NCBI GenBank assembly: GCA_003132085.1
Contig: PKWO01000541.1
Coordinates: 1 to 5,936 of the forward strand
Reading direction: 5' to 3'
DNA: 5,936 nt
Origin: Oxalobacteraceae bacterium
GTDB taxonomy: Bacteria > Pseudomonadota > Gammaproteobacteria > Burkholderiales > Burkholderiaceae_D
In this document: positions 1 through 5,418 of the stretch, piece by piece
How positions within the stretch are numbered: the first letter of the stretch is position 1
Layout: every line of letters starts with the position of its first letter
Notes under the pieces: generated by a model
What the model saw: only the letters and a program-made list of their open reading frames with translations
What the model was told of the DNA's origin: nothing
Databases searched by the model: none
Made by a program: the position numbers and the translations under genes

Positions 1-1493
1 TCGGACTTGCCGATAAACTTGGTGCCGCTCTTGGTGTACACGCCCGGCACGCCTTCCTTGGCGAATTCAAACTGATCGGCGCGATAGAAGCCGCCCAGCT
101 CGGGCCTTTCATCCGGCAACGCGATCCGTCCTTGTTGCGCGGCCACTCTGGCAACGATGTCGTCCGCGCTGGACTTGCCGGAACCGACAATGCGCAGGTC
201 TTTGGTGCGGCCCCAGGCATTGACGCCGTCGATATTGATGTCGATCAGTGTCTGCGCCAGCGGATACAGCGGATGCTGTGCGTAGTAGCGCGCCCCCAGC
301 AAGCCTTGCTCCTCCGAGGTCGTGGCAATGAACAGGATGGTGCGCTTGGGCGCTACCGGCAGCGCCTTGTATGCCTTGGCCAATTCCAGCAACGTCGCGA
401 TGCCGGAAGCGTTGTCGAGCGCACCGTGGAAGATCTGCTTGGTGCGCGGACCCGGCAACGACTTGTCCATGCCCAAGTGATCCCAGTGCGCGCTGTAGAC
501 GACGGTTTCATTTTTCAACAGCGGATCTGAGCCTTCTATCTTGGCGACGACGTTCTTCGATTGCACTCTTTGCCATTTGTTTTCCAAATTGAAGCTGGCG
601 GTGGCGCCGAGCGCGACCGGCTTGAAGTCCTTGGACAGGGCGGCCTTCTTCAGCGCATCGAAATCAAGGCCGCTCGCGCGGAACAAGTCCTTGGCACGGT
701 CGAGCTGCATCCAGCCCGCCACCGATGGGAAACTCGCATTCGGGCCGGTATCAATCTCGAATTGTCCATGCGCCCAGCTATGCCGGACCACCTCGTACGG
801 ATACGCGGCAGGCTTGGTCTCGTGCACGATAATGGCCGCTGCCGCGCCCAGCTTGGCGGCGATCTCGTATTTATAAGTCCAGCGGCCGTAGTATGTCATC
901 TCCTCGCCCTTGAACATCTTGGGGTCGAGTTTGGAGGGATCGTTGGGGTCGGGAATGGCAGGGTCGTTGATCAGCATCACCAGGGTCTTGCCGTGGAGAT
1001 CCATCCCCTTATAGTCGTCCCAGCCGTATTCGGGCGCCACTACGCCGTAGCCGACGAACACCATGTCGGATTGATCGATCTTGACCTCCTTTTGCACCAG
1101 CGGCGACCAGGCGACGAAATCTTCCGAGTAGCGCAACGACGTTACCTTGCCGCCGACATTCAAGTTCAGGGTCGGCTTGGGGGTGACGCCCACCAGCGGC
1201 ACTTTCTGCACATAGCTGCCGTCCGGATTGCCGGGTGCGAGCCCCAATTTGACAAATTGCCGCTGGATGTAGGCCACCGATAGCGCCTCGCCTTTGCCGC
1301 CGGGGGCGCGCCCTTCGAAGGCATCGGAAGCGAGCGTCTTGATGTGCGTCAGCATGCTGTCGGCGGTAATCGCCTTCAGTGCCGGCGCTGTTGAAGGCAC
1401 TGCGGCCTCAGGCAGACTAGTCGCGCCGATGGAACTCGCGGCGGTGAACAAGCTGGCAGCCACAACGGCAAACAGGCGCGTAAATTTTTTCAT
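1..1493 (-). CDS. Secreted M28-family zinc aminopeptidase with PA domain (partial, C-terminus beyond the window)
   Basis: This frame stays open from ATG 1493 to the left edge, giving about 497 residues with no stop. The protein starts with MKK and a hydrophobic stretch ending in Ala-rich sequence (residues ~1-24), a Sec-type signal peptide that points to the periplasm or outside. A protease-associated (PA)-like segment follows at roughly residues 150-290. The M28 catalytic domain begins near residue 320. Its metal-site motifs are readable: HWDHLG (His336), GALDNASG (Asp360, the bridging ligand), SEEQGLLG (Glu394 as general base, Glu395 as ligand) and NIDGVN (Asp422). The last zinc-ligand His of the family would lie in the missing C-terminal part. 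Family knowledge predicts two-zinc release of N-terminal amino acids from peptides; the substrate is unknown. The start is supported by GGAG at 1500-1503, seven bases upstream. The gene lies 92 bp downstream of the GST-like gene on the same strand and could be co-transcribed with it. No frameshift was seen, since all motif codons are in frame with the start. Confidence 0.93.
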   Translation of the reverse strand, partial: MKKFTRLFAVVAASLFTAASSIGATSLPEAAVPSTAPALKAITADSMLTHIKTLASDAFEGRAPGGKGEALSVAYIQRQFVKLGLAPGNPDGSYVQKVPLVGVTPKPTLNLNVGGKVTSLRYSEDFVAWSPLVQKEVKIDQSDMVFVGYGVVAPEYGWDDYKGMDLHGKTLVMLINDPAIPDPNDPSKLDPKMFKGEEMTYYGRWTYKYEIAAKLGAAAAIIVHETKPAAYPYEVVRHSWAHGQFEIDTGPNASFPSVAGWMQLDRAKDLFRASGLDFDALKKAALSKDFKPVALGATASFNLENKWQRVQSKNVVAKIEGSDPLLKNETVVYSAHWDHLGMDKSLPGPRTKQIFHGALDNASGIATLLELAKAYKALPVAPKRTILFIATTSEEQGLLGARYYAQHPLYPLAQTLIDINIDGVNAWGRTKDLRIVGSGKSSADDIVARVAAQQGRIALPDERPELGGFYRADQFEFAKEGVPGVYTKSGTKFIGKS

Positions 1494-1532
1494 CCGGGAC
1501 TCCAAAAAGGCAATCCGCTAGTGTGCCACAAA

Positions 1533-1557
1533 GAGGTGGTTCTCGCAAAACCGCCTC
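1533..1557. other. Short hairpin between the GST-like gene and the peptidase gene
   Basis: GAGGTGGTT (1533-1541) and AACCGCCTC (1549-1557) form a 9-bp stem with a 7-base loop. The stem contains one G·U wobble if read on the plus strand and one C·A mismatch if read on the minus strand. The minus-strand transcript of the GST gene would meet it about 28 bases after the stop. Only UUU follows after a few bases, so it is a poor intrinsic terminator. It may attenuate read-through or mark processing between the two genes. It could also be fortuitous. Confidence 0.3.
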
Positions 1558-1585
1558 CGAGCGAGTGCCGGGCCGGCCGCCAACA

Positions 1586-2314
1586 CTATGCATCCAGCTC
1601 TTTGTAATGCCGAAAAATTCCTTGCGTGTTGAACGGCAAACGCCGGGCCGAAGCCAGGTAGCGGGCGATGCGCGGACGTACCGACACGCGCCGGTGCAGC
1701 GCCGTCAAGTGCGGGTAATCGGGTTCCGATTTTTTCATCGATCGAGGAAACGCATAGCGCAAGCCTTCGATGATCTGGAACATCGACAAGTCGACGTAAG
1801 AGAGCGCAGCACCGACCATGTATTGATCGCCGTGCGGATTGCGTTCGAGAATGGTTTCAAAATAACCGAGAAACTTCGGCAACCGCGTTGCGATAAAATC
1901 CGCAGCGCGCCGCTGCGCTTCCGGTTTTTGATCCTTGTAGTAAAGGCCGCCGGAGATCGGGTGGTGCGTGTCGTGCACTTCGACGACGAAGTCGGCGACC
2001 GTCAGTTGCAACTGGTGCGCCCATAGCCGGCTCGCTTCGTCGTCCGGCACCAGGCCGAGCTTTGGGCCGAGGAACAGCAGGATATTGGCGGTCTGGCCGA
2101 CTATCTGGTCGCCGGCTTTCAGAAAAGGCGGCGCAAACGATGGGTGTGCCACCGTATCATCGTTCAATAGGCGCATCAATGCCGGTACGCCCATACCGCC
2201 GCTTTCGGCACGACGCGCGACGTCGACATAATCCGCGTCCGCTTCTTCCAGGGCAAGCCGAATGAATTCTCCGCGGCCTTGGATGCCCGGCCAGTAGTAC
2301 AGTTCGTAACGCAT
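1586..2314 (-). CDS. Glutathione S-transferase family protein
   Basis: The protein has 242 residues, a normal length for a cytosolic GST. The N-terminal thioredoxin-like domain (~1-90) opens with YELYYWPGIQGRGEFIRLAL, resembling the Tyr-type (sigma/pi/alpha-like) GST N-domain; Tyr6 or Tyr7 is the likely glutathione-activating residue. The segment PPFLKAGDQ (62-70) would supply the cis-proline turn. QTANILLFLG (74-83) replaces the usual Glu/Gln-Ser glutathione-binding motif with Gln-Thr. A helical C-terminal domain follows, including YMVGAALSYVDLSMFQIIEG, which matches the common GST helix containing the conserved Asp. The loop between the first and third strands (about residues 33-60) is longer than in a minimal GST. 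The start at 2314 is chosen because AAGGAGG (2324-2330) sits nine bases upstream; the reading frame continues to 2410, but the extension is Arg-rich and has no comparable ribosome site. The substrate is unknown. The gene is divergent from the isc operon, and nothing seen links the two functionally. Confidence 0.9.
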   Translation of the reverse strand: MRYELYYWPGIQGRGEFIRLALEEADADYVDVARRAESGGMGVPALMRLLNDDTVAHPSFAPPFLKAGDQIVGQTANILLFLGPKLGLVPDDEASRLWAHQLQLTVADFVVEVHDTHHPISGGLYYKDQKPEAQRRAADFIATRLPKFLGYFETILERNPHGDQYMVGAALSYVDLSMFQIIEGLRYAFPRSMKKSEPDYPHLTALHRRVSVRPRIARYLASARRLPFNTQGIFRHYKELDA

Positions 2315-2323
2315 GCGATGCTT

Positions 2324-2330
2324 CCTCCTT
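2324..2330 (-). promoter_or_regulatory. Strong ribosome binding site that fixes the GST start
   Basis: Read on the minus strand this is AAGGAGG, a near-perfect anti-16S match, nine bases before ATG 2314-2312. It decides in favour of the 242-residue protein over the longer open frame starting at 2410. Confidence 0.85.
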
Positions 2331-2435
2331 TGCCAATCACAGTCAGAAAGTTGCGGTTCCTCAACGCGGTCAGCGCGGTCGCGTCGTTGCTCCTTCGGCT
2401 GCGGATGCACACGATGCCGCCGTGCCTGAGCTTGC

Positions 2436-2449
2436 CGTCGCGAGCGACG
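2436..2449. repeat. 14-bp palindrome near the putative GST transcription start
   Basis: CGTCGC-GA-GCGACG is a perfect 6-bp inverted repeat with a 2-bp centre. It lies just downstream of a TAGAAT -10-like hexamer (2454-2459, minus strand), so it would overlap the predicted transcription start of the GST gene. Repressors often bind there, but the binding role is inferred and no regulator gene is adjacent. Confidence 0.35.
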
Positions 2450-2453
2450 AATT

Positions 2454-2484
2454 ATTCTACGCCGATTTCATTTTCCGCCCGAAA
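2454..2484 (-). promoter_or_regulatory. Weak candidate sigma-70 promoter for the GST gene
   Basis: Read on the minus strand, TAGAAT at 2459-2454 differs from TATAAT by one base. The best upstream -35 candidates are poor: TCGGGC with a 17-bp spacer or TTTCGG with a 19-bp spacer. A start near 2447 would give a leader of about 130 bases. Support is mainly the -10 hexamer and its position. Confidence 0.22.
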
Positions 2485-2702
2485 TATCAGTCTAACGGCG
2501 TCCCCCTGTAGCGACTCACCACGGCTGCGGACACTGGTGCCGCCCGGTTCCCCCAGGCGCTTCGCCTATAGGAGACGACAGCCGCCACCTCGGCGCCATT
2601 CAACGCAGGCCCAAAAGGAGGCATGCCAAACGGACCGAGCACTCGTTGGGTTTAACGTGAAGCCATCCCCAATTTAGCACTTCATTACGGTTTTGAAAGA
2701 AA

Positions 2703-2724
2703 GCTTCCATTTCGCTTCCATTTC
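2703..2724. repeat. Perfect tandem duplication of an 11-mer
   Basis: GCTTCCATTTC occurs twice head-to-tail (2703-2713 and 2714-2724) with no mismatch. The 11-bp period is about one helical turn, so the two copies face the same side of the DNA. They could be paired protein-contact sites or simply a replication-slippage duplication. Confidence 0.6.
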
Positions 2725-2800
2725 ATTACTGCCGCGAACGTCTTCATGCCGCGTTCTTGAAGCAACACATTGTCAACGGTTTCGTCACAAAGCAAACAAA

Positions 2801-2831
2801 TCCGACAAAACCGGCGCTGTCGGAACCCGAC
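2801..2831. promoter_or_regulatory. Candidate activator site: dyad TCCGACA-N10-TGTCGGA plus a third half-site
   Basis: TCCGACA (2801-2807) and TGTCGGA (2818-2824) are perfect 7-bp inverted arms around a 10-bp spacer. A third half-site, CCGAC (2827-2831), forms a second tight dyad with the GTCGG of the right arm (GTCGG-AAC-CCGAC, 2819-2831). The main dyad is centred about 109 bp upstream of the start predicted from the sigma-54 element, a usual distance for an enhancer-binding protein. It is not the NifA consensus TGT-N10-ACA; the half-sites point the other way. The dyad is directly visible; its role as an upstream activating sequence is inference. Confidence 0.4.
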
Positions 2832-2839
2832 GATACATC

Positions 2840-2863
2840 GAATTCATGCGCGAATTCATGCGC
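2840..2863. repeat. Perfect tandem duplication of a 12-mer
   Basis: GAATTCATGCGC is present twice in direct tandem (2840-2851 and 2852-2863). It lies between the dyad at 2801-2824 and the sigma-54-type promoter. It may be a slippage duplication that changed enhancer-promoter spacing, or a pair of binding sites. Confidence 0.6.
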
Positions 2864-2865
2864 GA

Positions 2866-2878
2866 AAACAAAGACTTA
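2866..2878 (+). promoter_or_regulatory. IHF-like match between dyad and sigma-54 promoter
   Basis: AAACAAAGACTTA matches the IHF consensus WATCAANNNNTTR at all fixed positions but one (A for T at position 3). It falls at about -56 to -44 from the predicted start, between the putative activator site and the promoter, where IHF bends DNA in many sigma-54 systems. One-mismatch matches are common in AT-rich DNA, so this is supporting evidence only. Confidence 0.3.
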
Positions 2879-2894
2879 CGATACTTTTCCGAAA

Positions 2895-2911
2895 TTGGCA
2901 TGCTCCTTGCT
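2895..2911 (+). promoter_or_regulatory. Sigma-54 (RpoN) -24/-12 promoter upstream of iscS
   Basis: TTGGCATG-CTCC-TTGCT matches the RpoN consensus YTGGCACGRNNNTTGCW closely: the -24 GG (2897-2898) and -12 GC (2909-2910) are separated by exactly 10 bp. The main deviation is T instead of C in GGCAC. Transcription would start near 2922, leaving a leader of about 53 bases before the iscS ATG. Sigma-54 promoters need an ATP-dependent enhancer-binding activator, which would replace the usual IscR-controlled sigma-70 regulation. The activator gene is not in the window. Confidence 0.6.
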
Positions 2912-2974
2912 CAATGAGGGCAGAGGCTGGTTGCGGACAACCGGCCAAGCATACCCAGTTTGCGGGAGCGACAA

Positions 2975-4186
2975 ATGCACGTGTTACCAATTTACATGGA
3001 TTACTCCGCGACGACGCCGGTGGATCCTCGCGTCGCCGAAAAGATGATTCCGTATCTAACGCAACTCTACGGCAATCCGGCCAGCCGTTCGCATGGCTAC
3101 GGCTGGGATGCGGAAAAAGCCGTCGAACAAGCGCGCGAGCAGGTAGCGGCGCTGGTCAAGGCCGACCCGCGCGAAATCATCTGGACCTCGGGCGCAACCG
3201 AGAGCAACAATCTCGCCATCAAGGGCGCAGCCGAATTCCTGCAAGGAAAAGGCAAGCACCTGATTACGCTCAAGACCGAACACAAGGCGGTGCTCGACAC
3301 CATGCGCGAACTGGAACGGCGCGGCTTTGCGGTCACCTATCTGGAAGTCGACCAAAACGGCTTGCTGGACCTCGAGCGTTTCAAGGCGGCCCTGCGGCCG
3401 GACACGATACTGGCCTCGGTCATGTATGTCAACAACGAGATCGGCGTGATCCAGGACATCCCCGCTTTGGGCGAAATCTGCCGCCAGCGCGGCGTGCTGC
3501 TGCACGTCGATGCGGCCCAGGCCACCGGCAAGGTCGATATCGATCTGGCCGCGCTCAAGGTCGACCTGATGTCGTTCTCGGCACACAAGACCTACGGTCC
3601 GAAGGGCGTCGGCGCCTTGTATGTGCGGCGCAAACCGCGCGTGCGGCTGGAAGCGCAGATGCACGGCGGCGGCCATGAACGCGGGCTGCGCTCGGGCACG
3701 CTGCCGACCCATCAAATCGTCGGCATGGGCGACGCGTTCGAGATCGCGCGGCTTTCGATAGGCACCGAGAACGACCGCATCCGCATGCTGCGCGACCGGC
3801 TGCACGCCGGCTTTGCCGATATCGACGAAACCTTTGTCAACGGCGACCTGGAACGCAGGGTGCCGCACAACCTCAATGTCAGCTTCAATTATGTCGAAGG
3901 CGAATCGCTGCTGATGGCGATCAAGGACATTGCAGTCTCGTCCGGCTCGGCCTGCACTTCGTCCAGCCTGGAACCGTCGTATGTGCTGCGCGCGCTCGGA
4001 CTGTCCGACGAGATGGCGCACAGTTCGATCCGCTTTTCCATCGGGCGCTTCACTACGGTCGACGACATAGACTTCACGATCAAGCTGATCAAGGAAAAGG
4101 TCGCCAAGCTGCGCGCGTTGTCGCCGCTGTGGGACATGTACCAGGAAGGTATCGACTTGAACACCGTGCAATGGGCAGCACATTGA
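2975..4186 (+). CDS. iscS: Cysteine desulfurase IscS
   Basis: The protein has 403 residues, one fewer than E. coli IscS. It is a PLP-dependent enzyme that converts L-cysteine to alanine and carries the sulfur as a persulfide for delivery to IscU and other acceptors in the cytoplasm. It opens with LPIYMDYSATTPVDPRVAEK, typical of group I desulfurases. TSGATESNN (cofactor-phosphate region), TEHKAVLD (His103, stacking on PLP), SFSAHKTYGPKG (Lys205, Schiff base) and SSGSACTSSSLEPSYVLRAL (Cys327, catalytic persulfide) are all intact. The C-terminus ends in the IscS-like WDMYQEGIDLN plus tail that docks IscU. ATG 2975 is chosen over the in-frame TTG at 2960 because GGGAG (2964-2968) lies six bases upstream and the resulting N-terminus matches the family. 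It is the first gene of the operon, 51 bp before iscU. NifS is the alternative, but the long C-terminal Cys loop and overall similarity favour IscS. Confidence 0.97.
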   Translation: MHVLPIYMDYSATTPVDPRVAEKMIPYLTQLYGNPASRSHGYGWDAEKAVEQAREQVAALVKADPREIIWTSGATESNNLAIKGAAEFLQGKGKHLITLKTEHKAVLDTMRELERRGFAVTYLEVDQNGLLDLERFKAALRPDTILASVMYVNNEIGVIQDIPALGEICRQRGVLLHVDAAQATGKVDIDLAALKVDLMSFSAHKTYGPKGVGALYVRRKPRVRLEAQMHGGGHERGLRSGTLPTHQIVGMGDAFEIARLSIGTENDRIRMLRDRLHAGFADIDETFVNGDLERRVPHNLNVSFNYVEGESLLMAIKDIAVSSGSACTSSSLEPSYVLRALGLSDEMAHSSIRFSIGRFTTVDDIDFTIKLIKEKVAKLRALSPLWDMYQEGIDLNTVQWAAH

Positions 4187-4237
4187 CGATTTCGGCGGCA
4201 GGACAGCGTCGGCCGGCGACTGACTACGGAGAGCAAT

Positions 4238-4663
4238 ATGGCATACAGCGACAAGGTTCTGGACCACTACGAAAATCCGCGCAACGTCGGCACCTTCGAC
4301 AAGGACGATGACAGCGTGGCGACCGGCATGGTCGGCGCGCCGGCCTGCGGCGACGTGATGAAACTGCAAATCAAGGTGGGCAGCAACGGCATCATCGAGG
4401 ATGCGAAATTCAAGACCTACGGCTGCGGCTCGGCAATCGCCTCGTCGTCGCTGGTGACGGAATGGCTGAAGGGCCGCACGCTCGATCAGGCGCTGGCGAT
4501 CGAAAACACCGCGATTGCCGAGGAACTGGCGCTGCCGCCGGTGAAAATCCATTGCTCGATTCTGGCCGAAGACGCCATCAAGGCGGCAGTCGCCGATTAC
4601 CGCAGCCGCCACGGCGGCGCGGCCGAAGTGCAGTATTCGATTTGCGCGCCGGCTGCCGGCTGA
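4238..4663 (+). CDS. iscU: Fe-S cluster scaffold protein IscU, with C-terminal extension
   Basis: This is the scaffold on which [2Fe-2S] and [4Fe-4S] clusters are built from IscS-derived sulfur before chaperone-assisted transfer. The ligand set is complete: Cys37 and Asp39 in APACGD, Cys63 in YGCGSAIASSS, and His105-Cys106 just after LPPVK (99-103), the motif recognised by HscA. Residue numbers coincide with E. coli IscU. The protein has 141 residues against 128 in E. coli; the extra C-terminal segment (~129-141) ends in QYSICAPAAG and adds a non-canonical cysteine, Cys136. There is no NifU-type C-terminal Nfu domain or ferredoxin-like middle domain, so it is IscU rather than NifU. The start is supported by GGAG (4228-4231) six bases upstream. 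The next gene, erpA, begins 37 bp downstream. Confidence 0.97.
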   Translation: MAYSDKVLDHYENPRNVGTFDKDDDSVATGMVGAPACGDVMKLQIKVGSNGIIEDAKFKTYGCGSAIASSSLVTEWLKGRTLDQALAIENTAIAEELALPPVKIHCSILAEDAIKAAVADYRSRHGGAAEVQYSICAPAAG

Positions 4664-4700
4664 AGCTTGCTGTCCGATCATTTACCAAAGGGAGTCTTCC

Positions 4701-5054
4701 ATGTCTGACGCCGTGCTTGAAATCGCCCCACCCCTGGTTTTTACCGATGCCGCCGTCGCCAAGGTCGGCGAGCTGATCGCTGAAGACGGCAACCCCAACC
4801 TAAAACTGCGCATCTACGTCAGCGGCGGCGGCTGCTCCGGCTTCGAGTATGGCTTCGCATTCGACGAAGCCGTCAACGAAGACGACTTCCGCATCGACAA
4901 AAGCGGTGTTTCACTGCTGATCGATCCGATGAGCATGCAGTATTTGAGCGGCGCCGAAGTCGGTTATGAAGACGGGCTGGAAGGCTCACGCTTCGTGATC
5001 AAGAACCCGAACGCCACCACGACCTGCGGTTGCGGGAGTTCGTTTTCGGTATAA
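4701..5054 (+). CDS. erpA: A-type Fe-S carrier, ErpA type
   Basis: The protein has 117 residues. A-type carriers receive clusters from the scaffold and deliver them to apoproteins; ErpA in E. coli serves respiratory and isoprenoid-synthesis enzymes. The three cluster-binding cysteines are present: Cys45 in SGGGCSGFEYGFAFD, and Cys109 and Cys111 in TTCGCGSSFSV. The stretch GNPNLKLRIYVSGGGCSGF, the segment LIDPMSMQYLSGAEVGY and the ending GCGSSFSV are characteristic of ErpA rather than IscA, whose corresponding parts are SGCSGMAY and GCGESF. GGGAG (4690-4694) precedes the ATG by six bases. Its position between iscU and iscA is unusual, since erpA is usually a stand-alone gene away from isc. It may be a second copy specialised to this operon. 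Confidence 0.93.
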   Translation: MSDAVLEIAPPLVFTDAAVAKVGELIAEDGNPNLKLRIYVSGGGCSGFEYGFAFDEAVNEDDFRIDKSGVSLLIDPMSMQYLSGAEVGYEDGLEGSRFVIKNPNATTTCGCGSSFSV

Positions 5055-5087
5055 GCCCATCGCATTCGCAACAATGGAGAATAGTTC

Positions 5088-5408
5088 ATGGCCATCACCC
5101 TGACAGAAAACGCCGCCAGGCGCGTGCAAACCTTCCTCGCCAAACGCGCCGCGGTCGGTTTGCGGCTGGCGGTCAAGACCAGCGGCTGCTCCGGCATGGC
5201 TTACGCGCTCGAATTCGCCGATGCCGCCGGCCAGGATGACCTGCACTTCGAGAGCCGCGGCGTGACCCTGCTGATCGACCCGAAGAGCCTGCCTTACCTC
5301 GACGGCACCGAACTGGATTTCGTGCGCGAAGGGTTGAACGAAGGATTCAAGTTCAACAACCCCAACGTAAAGAATCAGTGCGGCTGCGGCGAGAGCTTCG
5401 CGGTCTGA
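5088..5408 (+). CDS. iscA: A-type Fe-S carrier IscA
   Basis: The protein has 106 residues, one shorter than E. coli IscA. It starts with MAITLTENAARRV and contains TSGCSGMAYALEF (Cys34) and NQCGCGESFAV (Cys98, Cys100), the three conserved cysteines that hold iron or a cluster between subunits. YLDGTELDFV and GLNEGFKFNNPNVKN are standard IscA segments. It is expected to pass clusters from IscU to targets, partly overlapping with the neighbouring ErpA-type protein, with which it shares the fold but only moderate sequence identity. GGAG (5076-5079) lies eight bases before the ATG. The stop is only 10 bp from the hscA start, where hscB would normally be inserted. Confidence 0.95.
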   Translation: MAITLTENAARRVQTFLAKRAAVGLRLAVKTSGCSGMAYALEFADAAGQDDLHFESRGVTLLIDPKSLPYLDGTELDFVREGLNEGFKFNNPNVKNQCGCGESFAV

Positions 5409-5418
5409 CCGGCATACC

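Larger units (their letters stand above)
2315..2974. other. 660-bp non-coding divergent regulatory region; no iscR
   Basis: Neither strand encodes a recognisable protein here. The open frames are short and Arg/Ser/Pro-rich or simple, and none resembles IscR (no winged-helix N-terminus and no three-Cys cluster motif), although iscR normally occupies this position. The left half (2315-2650) is GC-rich. From about 2660 to 2900 the sequence becomes AT-rich, as expected of a promoter region. It contains a 14-bp palindrome, two perfect tandem duplications, a 7-bp dyad, an IHF-like match and a sigma-54-type promoter, each listed separately. No strong intrinsic terminator was found. Confidence 0.8.

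Noticed and set aside
561..1283. 240-residue open frame on the plus strand
   Set aside because: It is antisense to the M28 peptidase, which has signal peptide, ribosome site and metal-ligand motifs in frame. The antisense product resembles no known family.
2315..2410. N-terminal extension of the GST-like protein by 32 residues
   Set aside because: The extension is charged and unlike GST N-termini, while a strong AAGGAGG sits nine bases before the internal ATG at 2314.
2555..2567. Hairpin AGGCG-CTT-CGCCT as a terminator
   Set aside because: The stem is only 5 bp with no T-tract on either strand, and it is not placed at the end of any gene.
2279..2677. 132-residue open frame as a possible degenerate iscR
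   Set aside because: The translation is Pro/Arg/Ser-rich with no winged-helix pattern and no cysteine cluster motif, and it overlaps the start of the GST gene in antisense.
2771..2789. TGT...ACA pair as a NifA upstream activating sequence
   Set aside because: The spacer is 13 bases rather than the 10 of TGT-N10-ACA. No exact NifA site was found in 2315-2900.
2846..2917. Small 23-codon open frame starting inside the 12-bp repeat and ending TGA before iscS
   Set aside because: It has no ribosome site, and its first codons derive from the tandem repeat. The sigma-54 element lies inside it, so a transcript from that promoter would not contain its start.
2960..2974. Upstream TTG start for IscS adding five residues
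   Set aside because: The Shine-Dalgarno GGGAG would fall inside the coding sequence. ATG 2975 has proper spacing and gives the family-like N-terminus.
2770..3678. 302-residue open frame on the plus strand overlapping iscS
   Set aside because: It is the iscS region read in another frame, Arg/Gly-rich without motifs, and conflicts with the intact iscS.
3056..4681. 541-residue open frame on the minus strand
   Set aside because: It lies antisense to iscS and iscU, whose proteins show full family motifs. The antisense translation is Arg/Ala/Asp/His-rich with no recognisable domain, a shadow of GC-rich codon use.
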